Counted from the first letter of the stretch, positions 40,094 through 53,375 are shown. The stretch is DNA of 64,000 nt from Spisula solida (GCA_947247005.1 OX365950.1:10676720-10740719), one strand, 5' to 3'. Numbers and translations: made by a program. Notes: generated from the sequence alone by a model not told the origin.

Positions 40094-40802
40094 TGTTATT
40101 ATCATCTTCTTGTTTAGTTTCAGCGATTTTTATGCCGATTCGTAACATATTTCCAGTCATATATACGGCCTGTGACCTAAAGATAATGACAACTCGGTTG
40201 CTGGTGAACATATGGATTAATAAATTTCGAAATTTGTGACTGATGTTATTATTGAACATTATTAATTTATTATACTATGTAATTCTATCTATATTCTAAA
40301 AATACTAAGATTGCCTAAGTTACTTTACGGTCCCGTGTGGTTAAAACTCAATCAATTCATGTACACCCCAAGTTAGTACATATCAACTACCAGTACAGTA
40401 TGTAGGTCTTTTGACACCATTCCTTCAAAATTTCACCAATATTTCTTGTGCACGTTATCGAATTACTGTTGTATTAAAATATAATATTATTATAAGATAT
40501 GGTATGAGACATATAATAAATATATTGATATATAATATTTGTCTTATACAGTGTTATTAAATATATGATATAGTGTATTGTAATAAAATGTTCCCGACTT
40601 AATAATTTGTACCGAAGTGCTGCATATCTCTAATAATTACGTATATATATAAAATAAGATTTTTACGCAGTCTAAATAATGTATGAAGGCTTTAAAACGT
40701 TCGTTACAAAAACTAAAATAATGAAAAAGGCTTGATTTCTGAAATGTCATTCAGCATTTTTAAAGCTGGGACTTGTGCAGTTCATTTGCTGATTCAGTTA
40801 TG

Positions 40803-40893
40803 TGTTCGGCATTGTGTCGTATAATTGTGCTATGTGATGTTTTATGTGTTCTGTGCTCGGCTAGTTCATTTGTGTGCTGCCTTCACTGTCAGA
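40803..40893 (+). repeat. Family D, locus 7, unexpanded
   Basis: TTCGGCATTGTGTCGTATAA and TTGTG match one monomer of minisatellite B, followed by TTCTGTGCTCGGCTAGTTCA and GTGCTGCCTTCACTGTCAGA. This looks like the single-monomer precursor state, only 860 bp from the expanded array B. Confidence 0.7.
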
Positions 40894-41169
40894 TTTACTT
40901 TTATCTTTTTTATCGTTACAAATGTATTTTGAAAGAGGATTTATTTAAGGTTACATAACTATGGGTTCGGAAGTAGGATGAAGGAGCGGCGTCATGTATG
41001 TGCGTGCAAGTTCGCAATGATAAGTATATATGCATATTCGTTATCGTACGTGTATCAAGAAACTGTGTAAAGATGTTTACATATCAAGCAGAAATTCAGC
41101 GTGTATTCACCAGCAGTTGAGACTAGACATTGTTAGTTGAAATGATAGACTTATTTTTTAAAAGACAGA

Positions 41170-41420
41170 TCCAACCTACCTACCTACCTAGTCCTCTCCG
41201 CCCCAATAGGGGCATACCCTGGGCATCCACCACTCGTTGCCATATGCCTCTCTTGTGCTGCTGTATTTGCTTCTGTCGATGACATGGAGGCGGTCTTCAA
41301 TTATTTTTACATCGTTCGTCTCCATGTCAGGACATGTCGTCCTATCTTCCTTCTCATTTGAGGACTCCAGTTAAGGGATATGCGGATAATGTTGTTTGGG
41401 CCTTTCGATGGGGATGACCA
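41170..41420 (-). mobile_element. Possible 3' end of a non-LTR retrotransposon (LINE)
   Basis: On the minus strand, GRHVLTWRRT is followed after frame disruptions by a GGCCPGYAPIGAERT-like C-terminus and a stop, then a tandem TAGG tail (plus strand CCTACCTACCTACCTA at 41177). RRxxTWRRT-type C-termini followed by a short microsatellite tail are common at the ends of LINE reverse transcriptases (family knowledge). Internal stops show it is dead. Only about 250 bp is recognisable. Confidence 0.4.
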
Positions 41421-43968
41421 ATTCTCCATTTCGGCATTTTTATAATAATGACAATTGGAGAGTTCGTTCATAGGAAGCTGAAATGCTAAACGTATTTTAA
41501 GAGGCAGAACAGTTTACACATTATGTATCGTACTTAATAAATGATTGTATGAGTAAAATTTGGTGTAATTATTCCTGCATGAACTCGGCATGAAATTGTT
41601 CTCCTTACCATTTCCTTAAAACCTTAATTGCATAAATAAATACGTAAAATCAAATCGGTCAAAGATCAGAAACAACAGAACAAGGAAGCCAAAGAAAGAA
41701 CACACAAAGAAGAAAAATCACATGTAACAAGTACAAGAACACATACGACAATACAAAAACGTGAAACTGAACACCTACAAAAACACCACACTATGACTCC
41801 GACAGTCTGCTGCATCAGTCAGTAAAATATAACCGGAGTAAAAGTCAACACACCAGAACCAATCACAAGCATGACACTCAATAAAAGGACAACCCACATA
41901 GTTGAAAGTACCAGTCTTTGATTACAGTGTGACTTAATATTTATTTGAATTGTATCATGTAAAGCATAACACCAGAACAGAATAATAATGAGATTTTATA
42001 TTTTTTATATTATTTCGGAATTACACAATATATTTCCCAAATATTCATAAATATATATAGTATATTGTGTTTTATGTATACATCATCAACACATAATATA
42101 CTTATATAATTAAGTCTTGTAATTATTAAAACGTGTACATGATAGATATGTGACAACATGTTTATTACAGTACAAAGTTCAGGGAGACTAAATCTATGGC
42201 AGATGTGCATATTTTTTGACGATATTTTGATCTGTTGCAAAAACAAAATCTCAAATATTACAAAACATACCACTCAGAAAATAGGGTACATTTTCTTATG
42301 GTATCCCTTTTTGTGTGAAAGCAGATATTAAGTTTAAATATTTCAATCTAATCGAAATTAATTATTCCTTTTTTTCTTTTTTCAATAAAAAATAGATAAA
42401 CTGTGAACTAATTTCATAACGTTAATGTCCTGAGATTGTTTTCAAATTAACCAGCAATGTCAAATCACACAAACTTGAATTTTTAGGAAAGGGAATGTGC
42501 ATCTTGAAAATCCCCACAATTCTTCAGATTAAATTAGGAACACCATTGACAGTTCGACAGTTCAACGTTGAACGTGTTAAAATAAATTCAGACTGGATAC
42601 AAACTAAGAAAATGTCCCTCTGTATTTAATAGCACCTTAATTGTTAGGTAACATAATTGATACAATGAAGCAATAAAGGAACCGTCCAGCAAAGCACACA
42701 CCGTGATATCTGATTATTGCAGCTAAATCCATGTATACGACAGTCATTCAATATACTCGTATTCATAGGCCACCGTTCTCATTTAATTATAATTGCGTTT
42801 AATATTATTTTTATATCATCACAAAGATTTACTTTATTACCTACAGTCAATACAAGTTTATCTTCATTAATGCAAATCAGTAGCATGTCATCAGTCATTG
42901 CACTACCATAGTAATATAGTTTTACTAGAACATTTGTTTTTATTTGCTAGGGCATTTGTTTTTACAATGATGATAATCGGTTGTTGTACCAGCGCTATAA
43001 TATAAAGGTTCTCGTATATGATATAGGTAGGGATCCCACTATAAATGTTTGGAATACGTCATGGGCTAGTCGAACCAATTATATCATAGTTCATCATAGA
43101 TCATCATGGGTTTGGAGGCCTTATTATGTTAAACAAATAAACTTGTTTATTCCATTAAAACTACACTACATGACCAATATGTTTAACGTTTTTGACTATA
43201 TTGAATACGATTTATACATCATCGTGTAGCGATTAAATTTTGGCAATATTTTCAGCAAATTTTCAAATTTATACTATAAACCTCACTTCAATTGTATTTT
43301 GTCTTACTAACTTTGTAATTTTAAGTCTGTATGATTTCAATTTTAACGTACTGTTTGGCAAATATTTTTCTTTTATATATGTCGGTCTATTCATCTAACC
43401 ACTGTAACCAGCCACCATTGTCAGCATCTTATTTCAGTACAAGAAACCAGAAACATTCTCGTGCGGAGTAAAATCATCATTATTGTCAGTTTTTCATGGA
43501 CGGCATGACCTGCCGTGACCGAGATTTTTGAGTTACAAATCCACGCACTGGAACATGTTACAGTGTATTTTGGATATGATTATACTTAATTTTGTTAATA
43601 TTAAAGGCCTTATCAGATTTCGTTATTTAAACATTTCCCCCAACGATATTTATTAAGAATTGGTTCAAATTATTTTATGTATATTTCTGTTGATAATGTA
43701 TTGATTGTATAAAATAACATGTACGTATATACATATTATATATAGAAAGTCTCATAATATTGTATTGTATGAACAAGCAAATTGGGGACGGGGGACTGAT
43801 AACAAAAGCTCATTTTGTCACTATTATGATCTACAAATCAAGTGCACTTGCCACTGGACCATACACAGTCGCGGCACTGCCATTCACTCTGTGACTTATA
43901 ATACAATTGTCCGGCCCCAAGAACAAAACCTGTTAAATATATGTCACGTGCCGATTTGTAGTCAAATA

Positions 43969-44575
43969 CATATGAGCCAGTCTCCAGGAAAACCTGCTTT
44001 AATGACATTATGTAATTACTATATATAACAAGATTTTGATAAAGCTCTAAAATAAGGAAAAATACATATCTATTGATTCTATTTTAAGTAATTGACCCAT
44101 ATAGTACTATACCTTAGCTTTAAATTTTCCTATGAATTATGTCGAAAACACATTCTTCGTTGCCATGGTGACTAATTTCAGAGAAGTACTCCGATTGAGA
44201 AAAACGAGGATTTAGTTGTTTAAAACAGAAGCAGCCTTTCTCTGAATGAAAACAATTTCGATTTTGAAAAGTGAAACGTAATTATAGAATTTGGTACTAT
44301 TTTAAATGTTTTAAGTCAAGAATTGATAAAATGGTGTAATAATGAAATACTTATTTCAGTTACGTCGAATAATGTTTAAATGACGTTTGCGACGTCACAC
44401 AAAAAGCTCCGAATAGAGACTCTTCAAAAACAGCTGTAACTTCCTTAAAACTCAAGATATTGACATGATTTCTTTTGCAATTAGCTCATTTAACATTATC
44501 CTGTAATACTATGGAAAATCTTAAAGTCAATATTTTTGTCAAAATAGCAGGTTTTCCTGGAGACTGGCTCATATG
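43969..44575. mobile_element. 607-bp TA-flanked inverted-repeat element
   Basis: Perfect 30-bp inverted termini beginning CATATGAGCCAGTCTCCAGG, each flanked by TA. No transposase frame is present; non-autonomous. The exact identity of both termini suggests recent activity, or constraint. It contains CGACGTCACA near 44390. Confidence 0.88.
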
Positions 44576-44578
44576 TAA

Positions 44579-44768
44579 CACGTTTGCTATTGCTGATGTT
44601 CGCGCTTCGTAGGGATTGTTGGAAATTCATATCTTGACCTGACGTGTTTTGGTACCTCAAAGACCGACTCATTTTGGACTTTGTCAGAGCAACACATTCT
44701 GAATTTTGCTGGTTTGCGACAATGTTTTGTTCTAAAAGGACAAGAGCTTGACTTTGCGGTAGCGACAT
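44579..44768 (-). other. Coding-like ORF ending in a MITE terminus, unrecognised
   Basis: A minus-strand frame opens with MSLPQSQALVLLEQNIVANQ and runs through polar sequence (SKMSRSLRYQNTSGQDMNFQ) into the terminus of the 43969-44575 element, where it ends at 44496. Upstream in-frame codons (CCSAYVVLI) could add a hydrophobic start. It may be the remnant of a host or transposon gene cut by the insertion, or chance. Confidence 0.18.
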
Positions 44769-45632
44769 TATCAGAACGACATAAGCACTACAGCAAACCG
44801 TCTACTATATGCTAGTATTTTTAAAGGTAGCTTTATTGCTTGTTGTGGAATATATATATTATTTAAGACATAACATGACTTTCACATAGCCTATGTATTT
44901 CTATGACAGGGTAGGTGACGCCCTGTACAGACCAAAACTCATATAGGTTGACGTTCCCACAGTTGACGTTAATCTCAAGTTGACACGTAGTCAAATATTG
45001 TCAAATTGAATCTATATGCCGACAGCTTTGTACTGGTTTACCTAGGTTTTGTTGTATTTAACGTAGCAAATACATCGAATATTTTATATTAAGCATTCTG
45101 CTTAATTTGAATATTGCACGCAGATTAAAGTCATATAATGCTAATAGTCAATGCATGCGTTTACTCATCCTGCCGTTCGAATTAAATTAATCGTACAATG
45201 TGTTATTTCATAAGACATAATTTTAAGTTTATAATATCACTTTGATATTAATGGGGACAGGTTTGGCTTTCACAGTATTGTTTTATTCGGTGACGTATCG
45301 ACACAACATGCTTTCCAACATGCAGATATAAGTAATAAGATACAATGTAATCATATGCTGCAACATGTATTAAGGTTCATCATAAAGGTGCGAGGTATTA
45401 CCGGTATACCAGTAACCGCGGTACCATCCAAAATACCGATATTTTATCAACAGTATCCCTGCTTCTAATTATCCTGAAGGTTCATGTCGTGACAGCAAAC
45501 TAAACCATACATGCTTTCCCCATTAAAACCTTTTAAATTACCATGATACTATTATTGTTTTCTCTAAGTTGCTTGCTGTGCAGTCCAACATCAAGCGTGC
45601 TACCTAGTTTTTAACATTTTTCTAATTCTAAT

Positions 45633-46602
45633 CACAGGTAACTGTATCATTGATAAAAAGTTTCTTTTACAAAATTTATGTTATCTTAGAAAGGTGCATT
45701 TGTACTTAAGTGGTCAGAATTTCATGGTTTCAAAAACAAGAATTGGCTTTCGATATCTTCATAAAAAAAAATACCTTCATAGACAACCTCCATGCAAAAT
45801 CCCGTCGTAATTTATCGACTAGTTAAAAAGTTATACCATGAGATGTATACCACGGTGTCCAGTCAGTCACTGAGGTGCATTCAATAGAAACGACAATGCT
45901 ATTCTGAACAAGAAAAAAGAAAGTGAGTTCACGCCTTATAGGTTTATTTTCTTATTCATGGACGGATTTTTAAAATATTGATATCAAATTGAAGACGAAG
46001 CTCTCTAGTTTCTGATTATATACAAATATTAAAAATAACACCAATAATAATAAATGGTAATTAAAAACAAACTGCACCTCAGTGACCGGGTGGTCAATTT
46101 CCCGTGTTATATCGAGGATCTTGCATGAGTGCTCATTACATACGAGTTTTATTAAACGAGTGGACAAAATGATATGACACGAGGCCTTGCCGAGTGTCAT
46201 ATTGTTTTTGTCGACGAGTTTAATAACACCCGTATGTAATGAGCACAAATGTAAGATTCTATTTATCACATGACCTTAGAAAACGCGTATTATTGTTCAA
46301 ATGGATGATTTACGCTGCATGTGTTTCAGCCAAAATTCAGCGGTACAATGAGCGCGACGTCATGGCGACGTTGATATTATCCTGACGTCATTGACGGATC
46401 AATGCATGGATTGGCTAACGTCACGTCAAGCTCATTTAAATATTTATTGCACAGTCTGGGAGTACCGAACGATATTTACGGCACGGCTTTACGGCACTCC
46501 TGGACCGCAGGGTATGTGATAAAAACCTTCTAAGATATTATAAATTTTATAAAAAAAAATTTTTTTTTGATTTACTCTTTATTAATGATACAGTTACCTG
46601 TG
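45633..46602. mobile_element. hAT-like DNA transposon, non-autonomous, 970 bp
   Basis: Inverted termini start CACAGGTAACTGTATCATT (19 bp perfect, then ATAAA shared after one mismatch). Both sides carry the same 8-bp duplication ATTCTAAT (45625-45632 and 46603-46610). An 8-bp duplication is typical of hAT (also P) superfamilies. No transposase frame is intact. A palindromic element (46103-46523) is nested in the right half. Confidence 0.88.
46103..46523. mobile_element. Palindrome-plus-segment element nested in the hAT-like copy
   Basis: A 118-bp imperfect palindrome (46129-46246, arms starting GTGCTCATTACATACG, loop around ACGAGGCCTTGCCGAG) is followed by 260 bp bounded by TTTATCAC and its inverse GTGATAAA. 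That segment has three ACGTCA motifs, one a full TGACGTCA at 46383. The same architecture occurs at 62256-62758. Confidence 0.65.
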
Positions 46603-46837
46603 ATTCTAATCAAGTGACGAGCCAGTCATTGTCGTCGTTCTTAAAGAACAGCCTGACTAAGAGCTTTCGATTATATTGTGACTACAATTCCATAACTGTA
46701 AGTCTTATAATAAAGTTGTTGGTATACCCTGGTATATACCATAGTATTTAAAGAAAGCCCGTGGTATAGTCCAGAGAATTTGACACGACTCTCGAACTTT
46801 AATTAGCATAATTTAACAGCTGATATAGTGTCGATAT

Positions 46838-47010
46838 TTATAATCCCGGTGGCATGTTTTCATAATCGGGAAGTATCACGAAGACGCTCGAGGTATAATG
46901 GGTATAATACCAACACAAATCTAAAGGACCGATATTGCACGATTTGCTCGCGGAAATCTATATTTTCAATGCAAGAACCTTGTAATATATTCATGCATAA
47001 AGGTCAGGAT
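46838..47010 (-). repeat. Dispersed repeat, copy 2 (inverse of 4600-4780)
   Basis: The reverse complement aligns with 4600-4780 over CCTTTATGCATGAATA, CAATATCGGTCCTTTAGATT and CTTCGTGATACT. An ORF crossing it (46828-47115) has no counterpart in the other copy. Confidence 0.6.
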
Positions 47011-48685
47011 CATGTCAAATTATCTGAGCTATATACCCCGGTGATTTTTTCTTCGCCGGCCCAGTCCTGGTTGATCATCACAAATGCACGCGGGCGATTT
47101 TGGTTCGAAACTTAGTCTCTGTAGGATATACCCTTCCATGAAATTTGGACCATATCAACGATTTTCCTTTTTATTTATGGAAGTTGCCAGCTGCTTGTAG
47201 ATGTAGAAGTTTGTACTTTTTTAAAACCTTGTTCAGTCGAGGCAGACTGGTTAGGTGAATCGGTCGTCTTCTGTTACTGACATATCGCTGGTTTAGAAGA
47301 ATAAGGTTGTTAGTGCAACTTAAGCCCTAATAGGACCCATACATATTCGAAATCTGCTTCACAAGGCGGAAGTGGTCAAGTTGACTTAACTGAAGTTAAA
47401 AAAGCTTGTTTTTCCTTATGTAAATGGTAGTTTCAGACAGTGTTTTTCTTGTTTTCCCAAAATGGCTTTCGATCTTATTCTTTTACGCCAGCAATAAGCA
47501 TCGTTTAGAAGAGGTGTAAAACCCAATAAAACAAACAAACAAAATTATTATTTTGAACAGTTACTCCGACACGCTAACTGATTTCATTTAAAAAGTGTAC
47601 ATTTTTTTGTAAGCGGGTACTTTTGTGAGCTATAAGAAAAAAATAATGTACGTAACATTTACTCAGAAAAAAATGCCATAAGTGGTCAATTAGATGTAAT
47701 CTGACAAATCTGTGTAACAAACAGTTAAATATACAACATAACAACTGGTTGCCTAAATCCTAAAACATGGAGCTAAAAATTTGTAAAAAACAGCATGGAT
47801 AAATATGCCTGAAAAAACATCAAGTGTGTGGTGTAAAATTTTAATCAATGTCTTGGTTGAATGAAATTATAAACTCCAATCCTCGTGATGTATCTGCACC
47901 GCCAGCAATTATACGAAAATGGCGTATACTTTTGTAACCACAAAAATGGGAGCAAAATTCATCTAAATTCAACGATTTTACAGTATTTATTATCACTAGC
48001 AATTGAAGCAAAACTAAAAACTATGTATAAGGCTTAAAACATATATTGTGCAAATTGTCAATCAATTGCAAGAAACCTGAATTATATGCATCGTCCGAAT
48101 AGTGGCTATAATCTATAATGTTTTCCTTTTTTCATGACCTTTGGTGATGCCATTAAGTATCACTTCAATGCAACATTGCATTGTAGTCATATATCAATAC
48201 AATACCAAATGTATTGTCTAAACTTTCATAAAACAGTTTAAAATCTATTACAAGCGTCTTTTACTCGAGCCTGTTTGAAAACAAATATTTATTAACATTT
48301 TCAAGAATTGCCTATTTTTAGATACAAAATAAATGAAAAATATATGCACAGATATGTACTATTGTGCATCAAGTCTGTACTCACCAAAGTTGAAAATGGA
48401 TGGGTATTCTTAGCTTTGATATGGTGTATTAACACCTTGGTACTCTTGATTTTTACTCAATCAATTTCCACATGCCAATAAAATCTATGAATGGAAAGTG
48501 AGTTAACCCCTTAGAACCATTAGGCCAAGATTATTTTGCAATACAATATCCTTTATATATGAGTAACATGCGCATTTAAATAATATTTTCTAAAATGCTA
48601 AAATGTTCTGTTCATGAATTGTGCCAGATTGTGATAATCATTGTCTCTCTGTTGATTATTTTATTTTTGTCTGAGTATATGTCAG
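47011..48685. other. AT-rich intron DNA, nothing recognised
   Basis: No repeat copy or coding-like frame identified. Confidence 0.45.
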
Positions 48686-48860
48686 ATATAGAACTAGGTT
48701 TTGATCAAAAGTGTCTGCTTACAAGGGTTATGGTACACTTTTGTAAGGACGAACAACAAATTATCCTCATATTCGCCTCGGGCAATTTGTTGTTCGTCCT
48801 TACAATTCTGTACTATTACCCTTGTAAGAAGACACTTTTGATAAAAATCTAGAACTATAT
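48686..48860. repeat. Long inverted repeat, about 78-bp arms
   Basis: Arms containing GGTTTTGATCAAAAGTGTCT and TTGTAAGGACGAACAACAAA read back as reverse complements around a loop of about 17 bp (CTCATATTCGCCTCGGG). Mismatches and a one-base indel occur along the arms. A foldback MITE is likely; the ORF across it simply reads through the hairpin. Confidence 0.85.
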
Positions 48861-50982
48861 TTATTACTTATTTTTACTTTAACTGCCCGTGTGGTATTAA
48901 ATATCTCTAGTCGACAGATTTTACAAATGTTGAGTTCTTTCATAAGTAGATGTGCAATGCATTAATGTTAGTCAATGAACATGATTTTCTGAAACACTTT
49001 GCGGGTCATAACTTGTATTTTGGCCTTCAGAATCTATGAATGAGCAAAATGTTATAAAAACAAGAACAACGTGTTTTGACACTGTCTGTTGGTGTTTTTT
49101 TATTAATATTTTACATTAAGTACATCCTTTTACAACGTTGTTAGTTTTATATTTAATTTAATATTTTATGTCGTCCTGCCAGAACGAGTTTGACAGAATA
49201 TATTGCGTTTTTTTCAATCTGTAGCCACCTTTTTCACCTCCGTGAAGGAAGAGTTTTAGAAGTAGCTCTAAAACGTAATTGAAAATCCGTATCCCATAAC
49301 GAAGTGGGGATATATAACGTTGAAGAGTTTCTACTATCATCTTATGCAATACTTGAGGTACTATATTTCTACACGTTAAGCCCAAACATATCAAATCTTC
49401 TGACAGGCCGTATTGATCTTATAATGAAACGATATTACAAAAACCTGACTGCCAAGATATTTACATGAAAGTTTTCTCCTCAAAAGCACAGTTATAACTT
49501 TCCTCCTGACACCTGCGGGGTGGCTCGCCTGAACTTTTATTGACAAGGGGGTTAAGAAAATCTCTCGGTCTATATTATACAGGGAAATGATAGATGGCTT
49601 ATCTGCGAAACAGGAATTTGGCGATTTTGTACTTAATGCAATGGAGGTATTATGTTGACATTTTTTTCTTTCCTTATTTTATGCATATTTAACAATTTTA
49701 TCGCACAAAATGTTGTAGGCATTCGGTTATTAATTACTTGTTTCTACAGTACAAACGGTCTAATTAAAAGAAAAACATGTGAAGTTTCTCTTAGAATTTA
49801 CAGTAAACGATAATTTACATTAAGTATTTAAAGACAATTTTACTTTTGCTACTAATGTAGTTCCTACATACATTAGACGACCCTTTTTTAATTTGTATTT
49901 GATTATGGGCAATAAAAGACAATATATAAAGCAAAGAATACTAGTCAAGAATGAGAACAATCTTGAGCATATTGTTTTGGTTCGACTTAGACAGTCTTAA
50001 ATGAGTAGTCATTCGGTGTTTCCCCTGCCCGATGGGCCAAAGACACCCGACTATGAGAAAAGAGACAAAAAGTCTGTGACATGCAATGAGTCCGGCTGCG
50101 CTACCCTAGGTCTTTTCGAATTGACTCCTTTGTGTTTCAAAGTTCCCGTTGTATAGCGCCAAATTGAGCATAGCTGAATATCTGCAAACCGACTGACTTG
50201 ATCAGTTGGTCAGACACTGGAATGTCACCCTTAATACCTTGGGTTCTAATCTTTATAAGGGATTTCCTGACGTGTTATATACTACAGACATGGTCTACAC
50301 AAACGGGGAAGACGTTCACGGACGGACAAGAAGCTGAGTGCTGTTGATGATTCATTCAGAAATTCTGGTTCAATCACCTAACTACCGTACATGAGTTAAC
50401 TGTGTTGAAAAACATGAGAGAACGCGATGGAAAACGAACAAACACTATTAATGAAAGAAACAAATTATTTTTTGTGATTTTCAAATTTGATATAAAAACT
50501 AGTAAGACCGTATTTTTGACAATCTTTCAGATTTTACACTTACCGGCTATGTCAATAAGTGTGAATCTTGTCTTGGGGAGAAAATCTTTTTATCGACCAA
50601 AATGCAAGACGGCCTAAGCTATATTATTGTAAGATTATATTTTAAACATGGATTAATGTCTGCGGATAAGTTCATTTTTAATCAATCTGTTCGCTGTACA
50701 ATGTCAATACTTGTATGTAAAAGTACATTTTGTTTCAATAATGAAACCTCTAATGATTTTATGAACTTTAGTTAACTTTAGTACAGGAGCTGTTAACAGA
50801 ATGGTACAAATTCGTTCTAAGACTTTAAATCGAAATAAAATTTTATCTAAGCTAGATACTAGATGTTCGGACTTCATACACTGATGCAAATAGCTTTTTA
50901 GAAAGCGAAAGTCTCTTCAAGAGTAACTGTTCTTAGAAACTCTTCATTGATGACACGAAGAACGTGACTATAGCAACACAGT
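48861..50982. other. AT-rich intron DNA, nothing recognised
   Basis: Short random ORFs only. Confidence 0.45.
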
Positions 50983-51295
50983 GGCACAGTGGTCTAGTGG
51001 TAACGCGCTTGACTACTGATCGAGGGGTCCCTGGTTCGAATCTCGGCCGGGGCACTTGGTCATTTATGAAACGCTTTTCAGTGTTTCCTACCTAACTAGA
51101 GACGAAACTGGTTCGAAACCCAGAGATAGTCTCGCGTGTTTGGTGCTATACACTGAGCACGTTAAAGAACCAAGGTGTCTATTCGAAATGAGTTAGGGTA
51201 ACGCACCTGTATTCCTTGTAACACACCTCTTTCTCTTGATTTTAAGTCTGCCGATTCAAATGTCTACGTCCCCGTAAGATAGATAGACAGTAAAC
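50983..51295 (+). repeat. tRNA-derived SINE, family 3
   Basis: 73-bp tRNA-like head with perfect A box (TGGTCTAGTGG) and B box (GGTTCGAATCTC). The anticodon arm CTTGA-CTACTGA-TCGAG pairs, but the acceptor and T stems have several mismatches. The body contains GAGCACGTTAAAGAACCAAG and ends in a short tandem AGATAGATAGACAG tail. tRNA-derived SINEs such as the V-SINE RUDI are widespread in molluscs; membership is untested. Confidence 0.8.
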
Positions 51296-53264
51296 ACGCG
51301 TCGGTCCTTCAAAGTTTGTCAAAAATGCAGGCGAGATAGAGCACCGACTCACTAGTAATTTTGGGTTTGAATACTGACAAAAGTTCATGCGCAAAAACTT
51401 CAACATCCGTTACCATGGTAACCCAAAGTGTTAAGAATAAAAATGTAAGCAATACATGTGCATGAATACAACAAAGTCCTGAAAAGTTAAGGCAAATACA
51501 TGTAGGTGTATATGTGTGCCGCAGCCATTCTTAAAATGTGGGTTTTCTCGAAGAACTGCTCCTAATAACCCTCATTTCGATAACAATCTTTAACCATATC
51601 ACTCAACGCAAATAAAACTTAAAAATACGTTTATTAGAACATGTAGCGAATGGATTTTAGTAACCCTGGAAATAATCACTAATAGTAATGGGAAGTTTCA
51701 TAGTAGATGAATCATGTATGCAATAGTTTAACCCTCCTATGAAAATCACACGAAGGGTCGTTTCGGCTAATTCTGCCCGTCGGGTAATTCTAGAAGGTAA
51801 CCTTACTTTGAAGCAGTGTTCACAATCCATGAGGCCATTATCCTTTGGCACTCGAGTGTTTTGTGCTAATCACATAACCGGCATCAGATAAGTATTTCTA
51901 CGAAAAGTTGACGAAAATGAGTACGAAGGGCAGTTTTCATGAATTGGACGTACCACGTGACACATAAATGAAATGAATTATGATACACTTTATTAACGGA
52001 GGACTAACTTCCCATGCAACTTCAACAAAATATCACAGTTTTTGTCTGAAACCGAGTTATCTGCTTGGACCGTTAAAATCGGTCGAACTACGTACGGTTG
52101 CTTTTGACCTTTCTGCTGACAGGTTTTTACTGGCGTTCTTAGCCAAAATGTACGTCACGTACCACATGGTATGTCCTCTCTGAGTACAGTAGACGAAACA
52201 TCATAACCTCATTTGACCAATGCTTAAATACAAGGTCATTGGTCAGAAGGAACAGTTGTAAATCAAAATTTATTATTAAACATATAACAATTAATAAAAT
52301 AGTTACTTGAATTTCGATTTGAAAATTCTTGCAATCACTAGGTATAAATAAACAAGTGGGTCAAATAAGCTATCAGTGAATGAACGGTGGATCGGTGAAA
52401 AATCTGGTCCAGGTTTTAGCGAATTTATCTCCGGATTTTAAGGACTATTCCAAGAGCATTAAGTAAGCTTGGGGTGGGGATTACGTAACTTTTGTCACTT
52501 ATAACTGTCAAGGCAGGCATCAAAACCACAAACCCTAAGGCTTTCGTTAAAGCTCTTGACGTTTCTCAAAAATATTAGGCATTTTAGTGTAATGTTAAAG
52601 ATAATGTTGCCGAAGATTTCTTTCAAGTACTTTTTGTGGTCCTCCGGATATCATAAATAAAAATGGAGAGTTTGTGCTATCATTATTGTCAACGACTATC
52701 AACAAAATGTTGATCCTTCTCGGCTTCGTTGCATAACGTGAATAAAATAAATAAAACTGTTAGTCTTCGATTAGATATATCATGGTGATATTTTCAAGTG
52801 TCATAATAGTACAATCTGGCCCCGTGATTATAAAGCTTTCTTGATGTTTCAAACAGTAAAATGTCTCATAATTTACTGAAACTTGTATATTATATGGTTA
52901 GCCTTAAAGAAAGTAGATTAGTATTACCTGTTACAATAACGATTATCTGAACAGTGCACTTTCAATGAGCAAATCAAACAAGTTTCATGCTTATGTTGAG
53001 TGGAGCATAAAAAACTATAACCATTGGACCAGGTTTACTTCATCAAACATGTGTGGTTTTCACGAAACCTTATTTAAGAAATGACAGTGCTTTAATTTCG
53101 TGTTATTTTTATATTTACGGGAATGTTTTGAAAACTTTGGCTGCCGGGAGGAGTTAGGGAATGGAAAAAAACGATGAGAGGCCCTTAGGGTAAGCTACCC
53201 AGATAGATGAGGCTGACGGGGTTCTACTTGGACTACATAATTATAACAGAAAAAAGGAATATAG
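51296..53264. other. Intron DNA before exon 2, nothing recognised
   Basis: One minus-strand frame (51657-51851, 64 codons) is mildly protein-like in its first half but unrecognised. No repeat identified. Confidence 0.4.
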
Positions 53265-53375
53265 ATCATCGAAGGCAGCACCCAACAACAACAAGCGAGC
53301 ACAGAAAACAGAAATAACACGGACCACAAGCACATATCACAATGGCCACACAAAACTGAACGAAAAAACGAAACT
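53265..53375 (-). repeat. Family D, locus 8, 90 bp before Xlox exon 2
   Basis: GATCATCGAAGGCAGCACCC, AAGCGAGCACAGAAAACAGA and AATAACACGGACCACAAGC, then CACATATCACAATGGCCACA, one monomer like minisatellite A. It ends about 90 bp upstream of the exon 2 acceptor. Confidence 0.65.

Noticed and set aside
48595..48852. 85-codon ORF with hydrophobic stretches suggesting a membrane protein
   Set aside because: It reads through both arms of a long inverted repeat, so its second half is the antisense of its first half.
50983..51055. Possible functional tRNA gene (A and B boxes perfect, anticodon arm pairs)
   Set aside because: Acceptor and T stems carry several mismatches and the head is joined to a SINE-type body with a short tandem tail.
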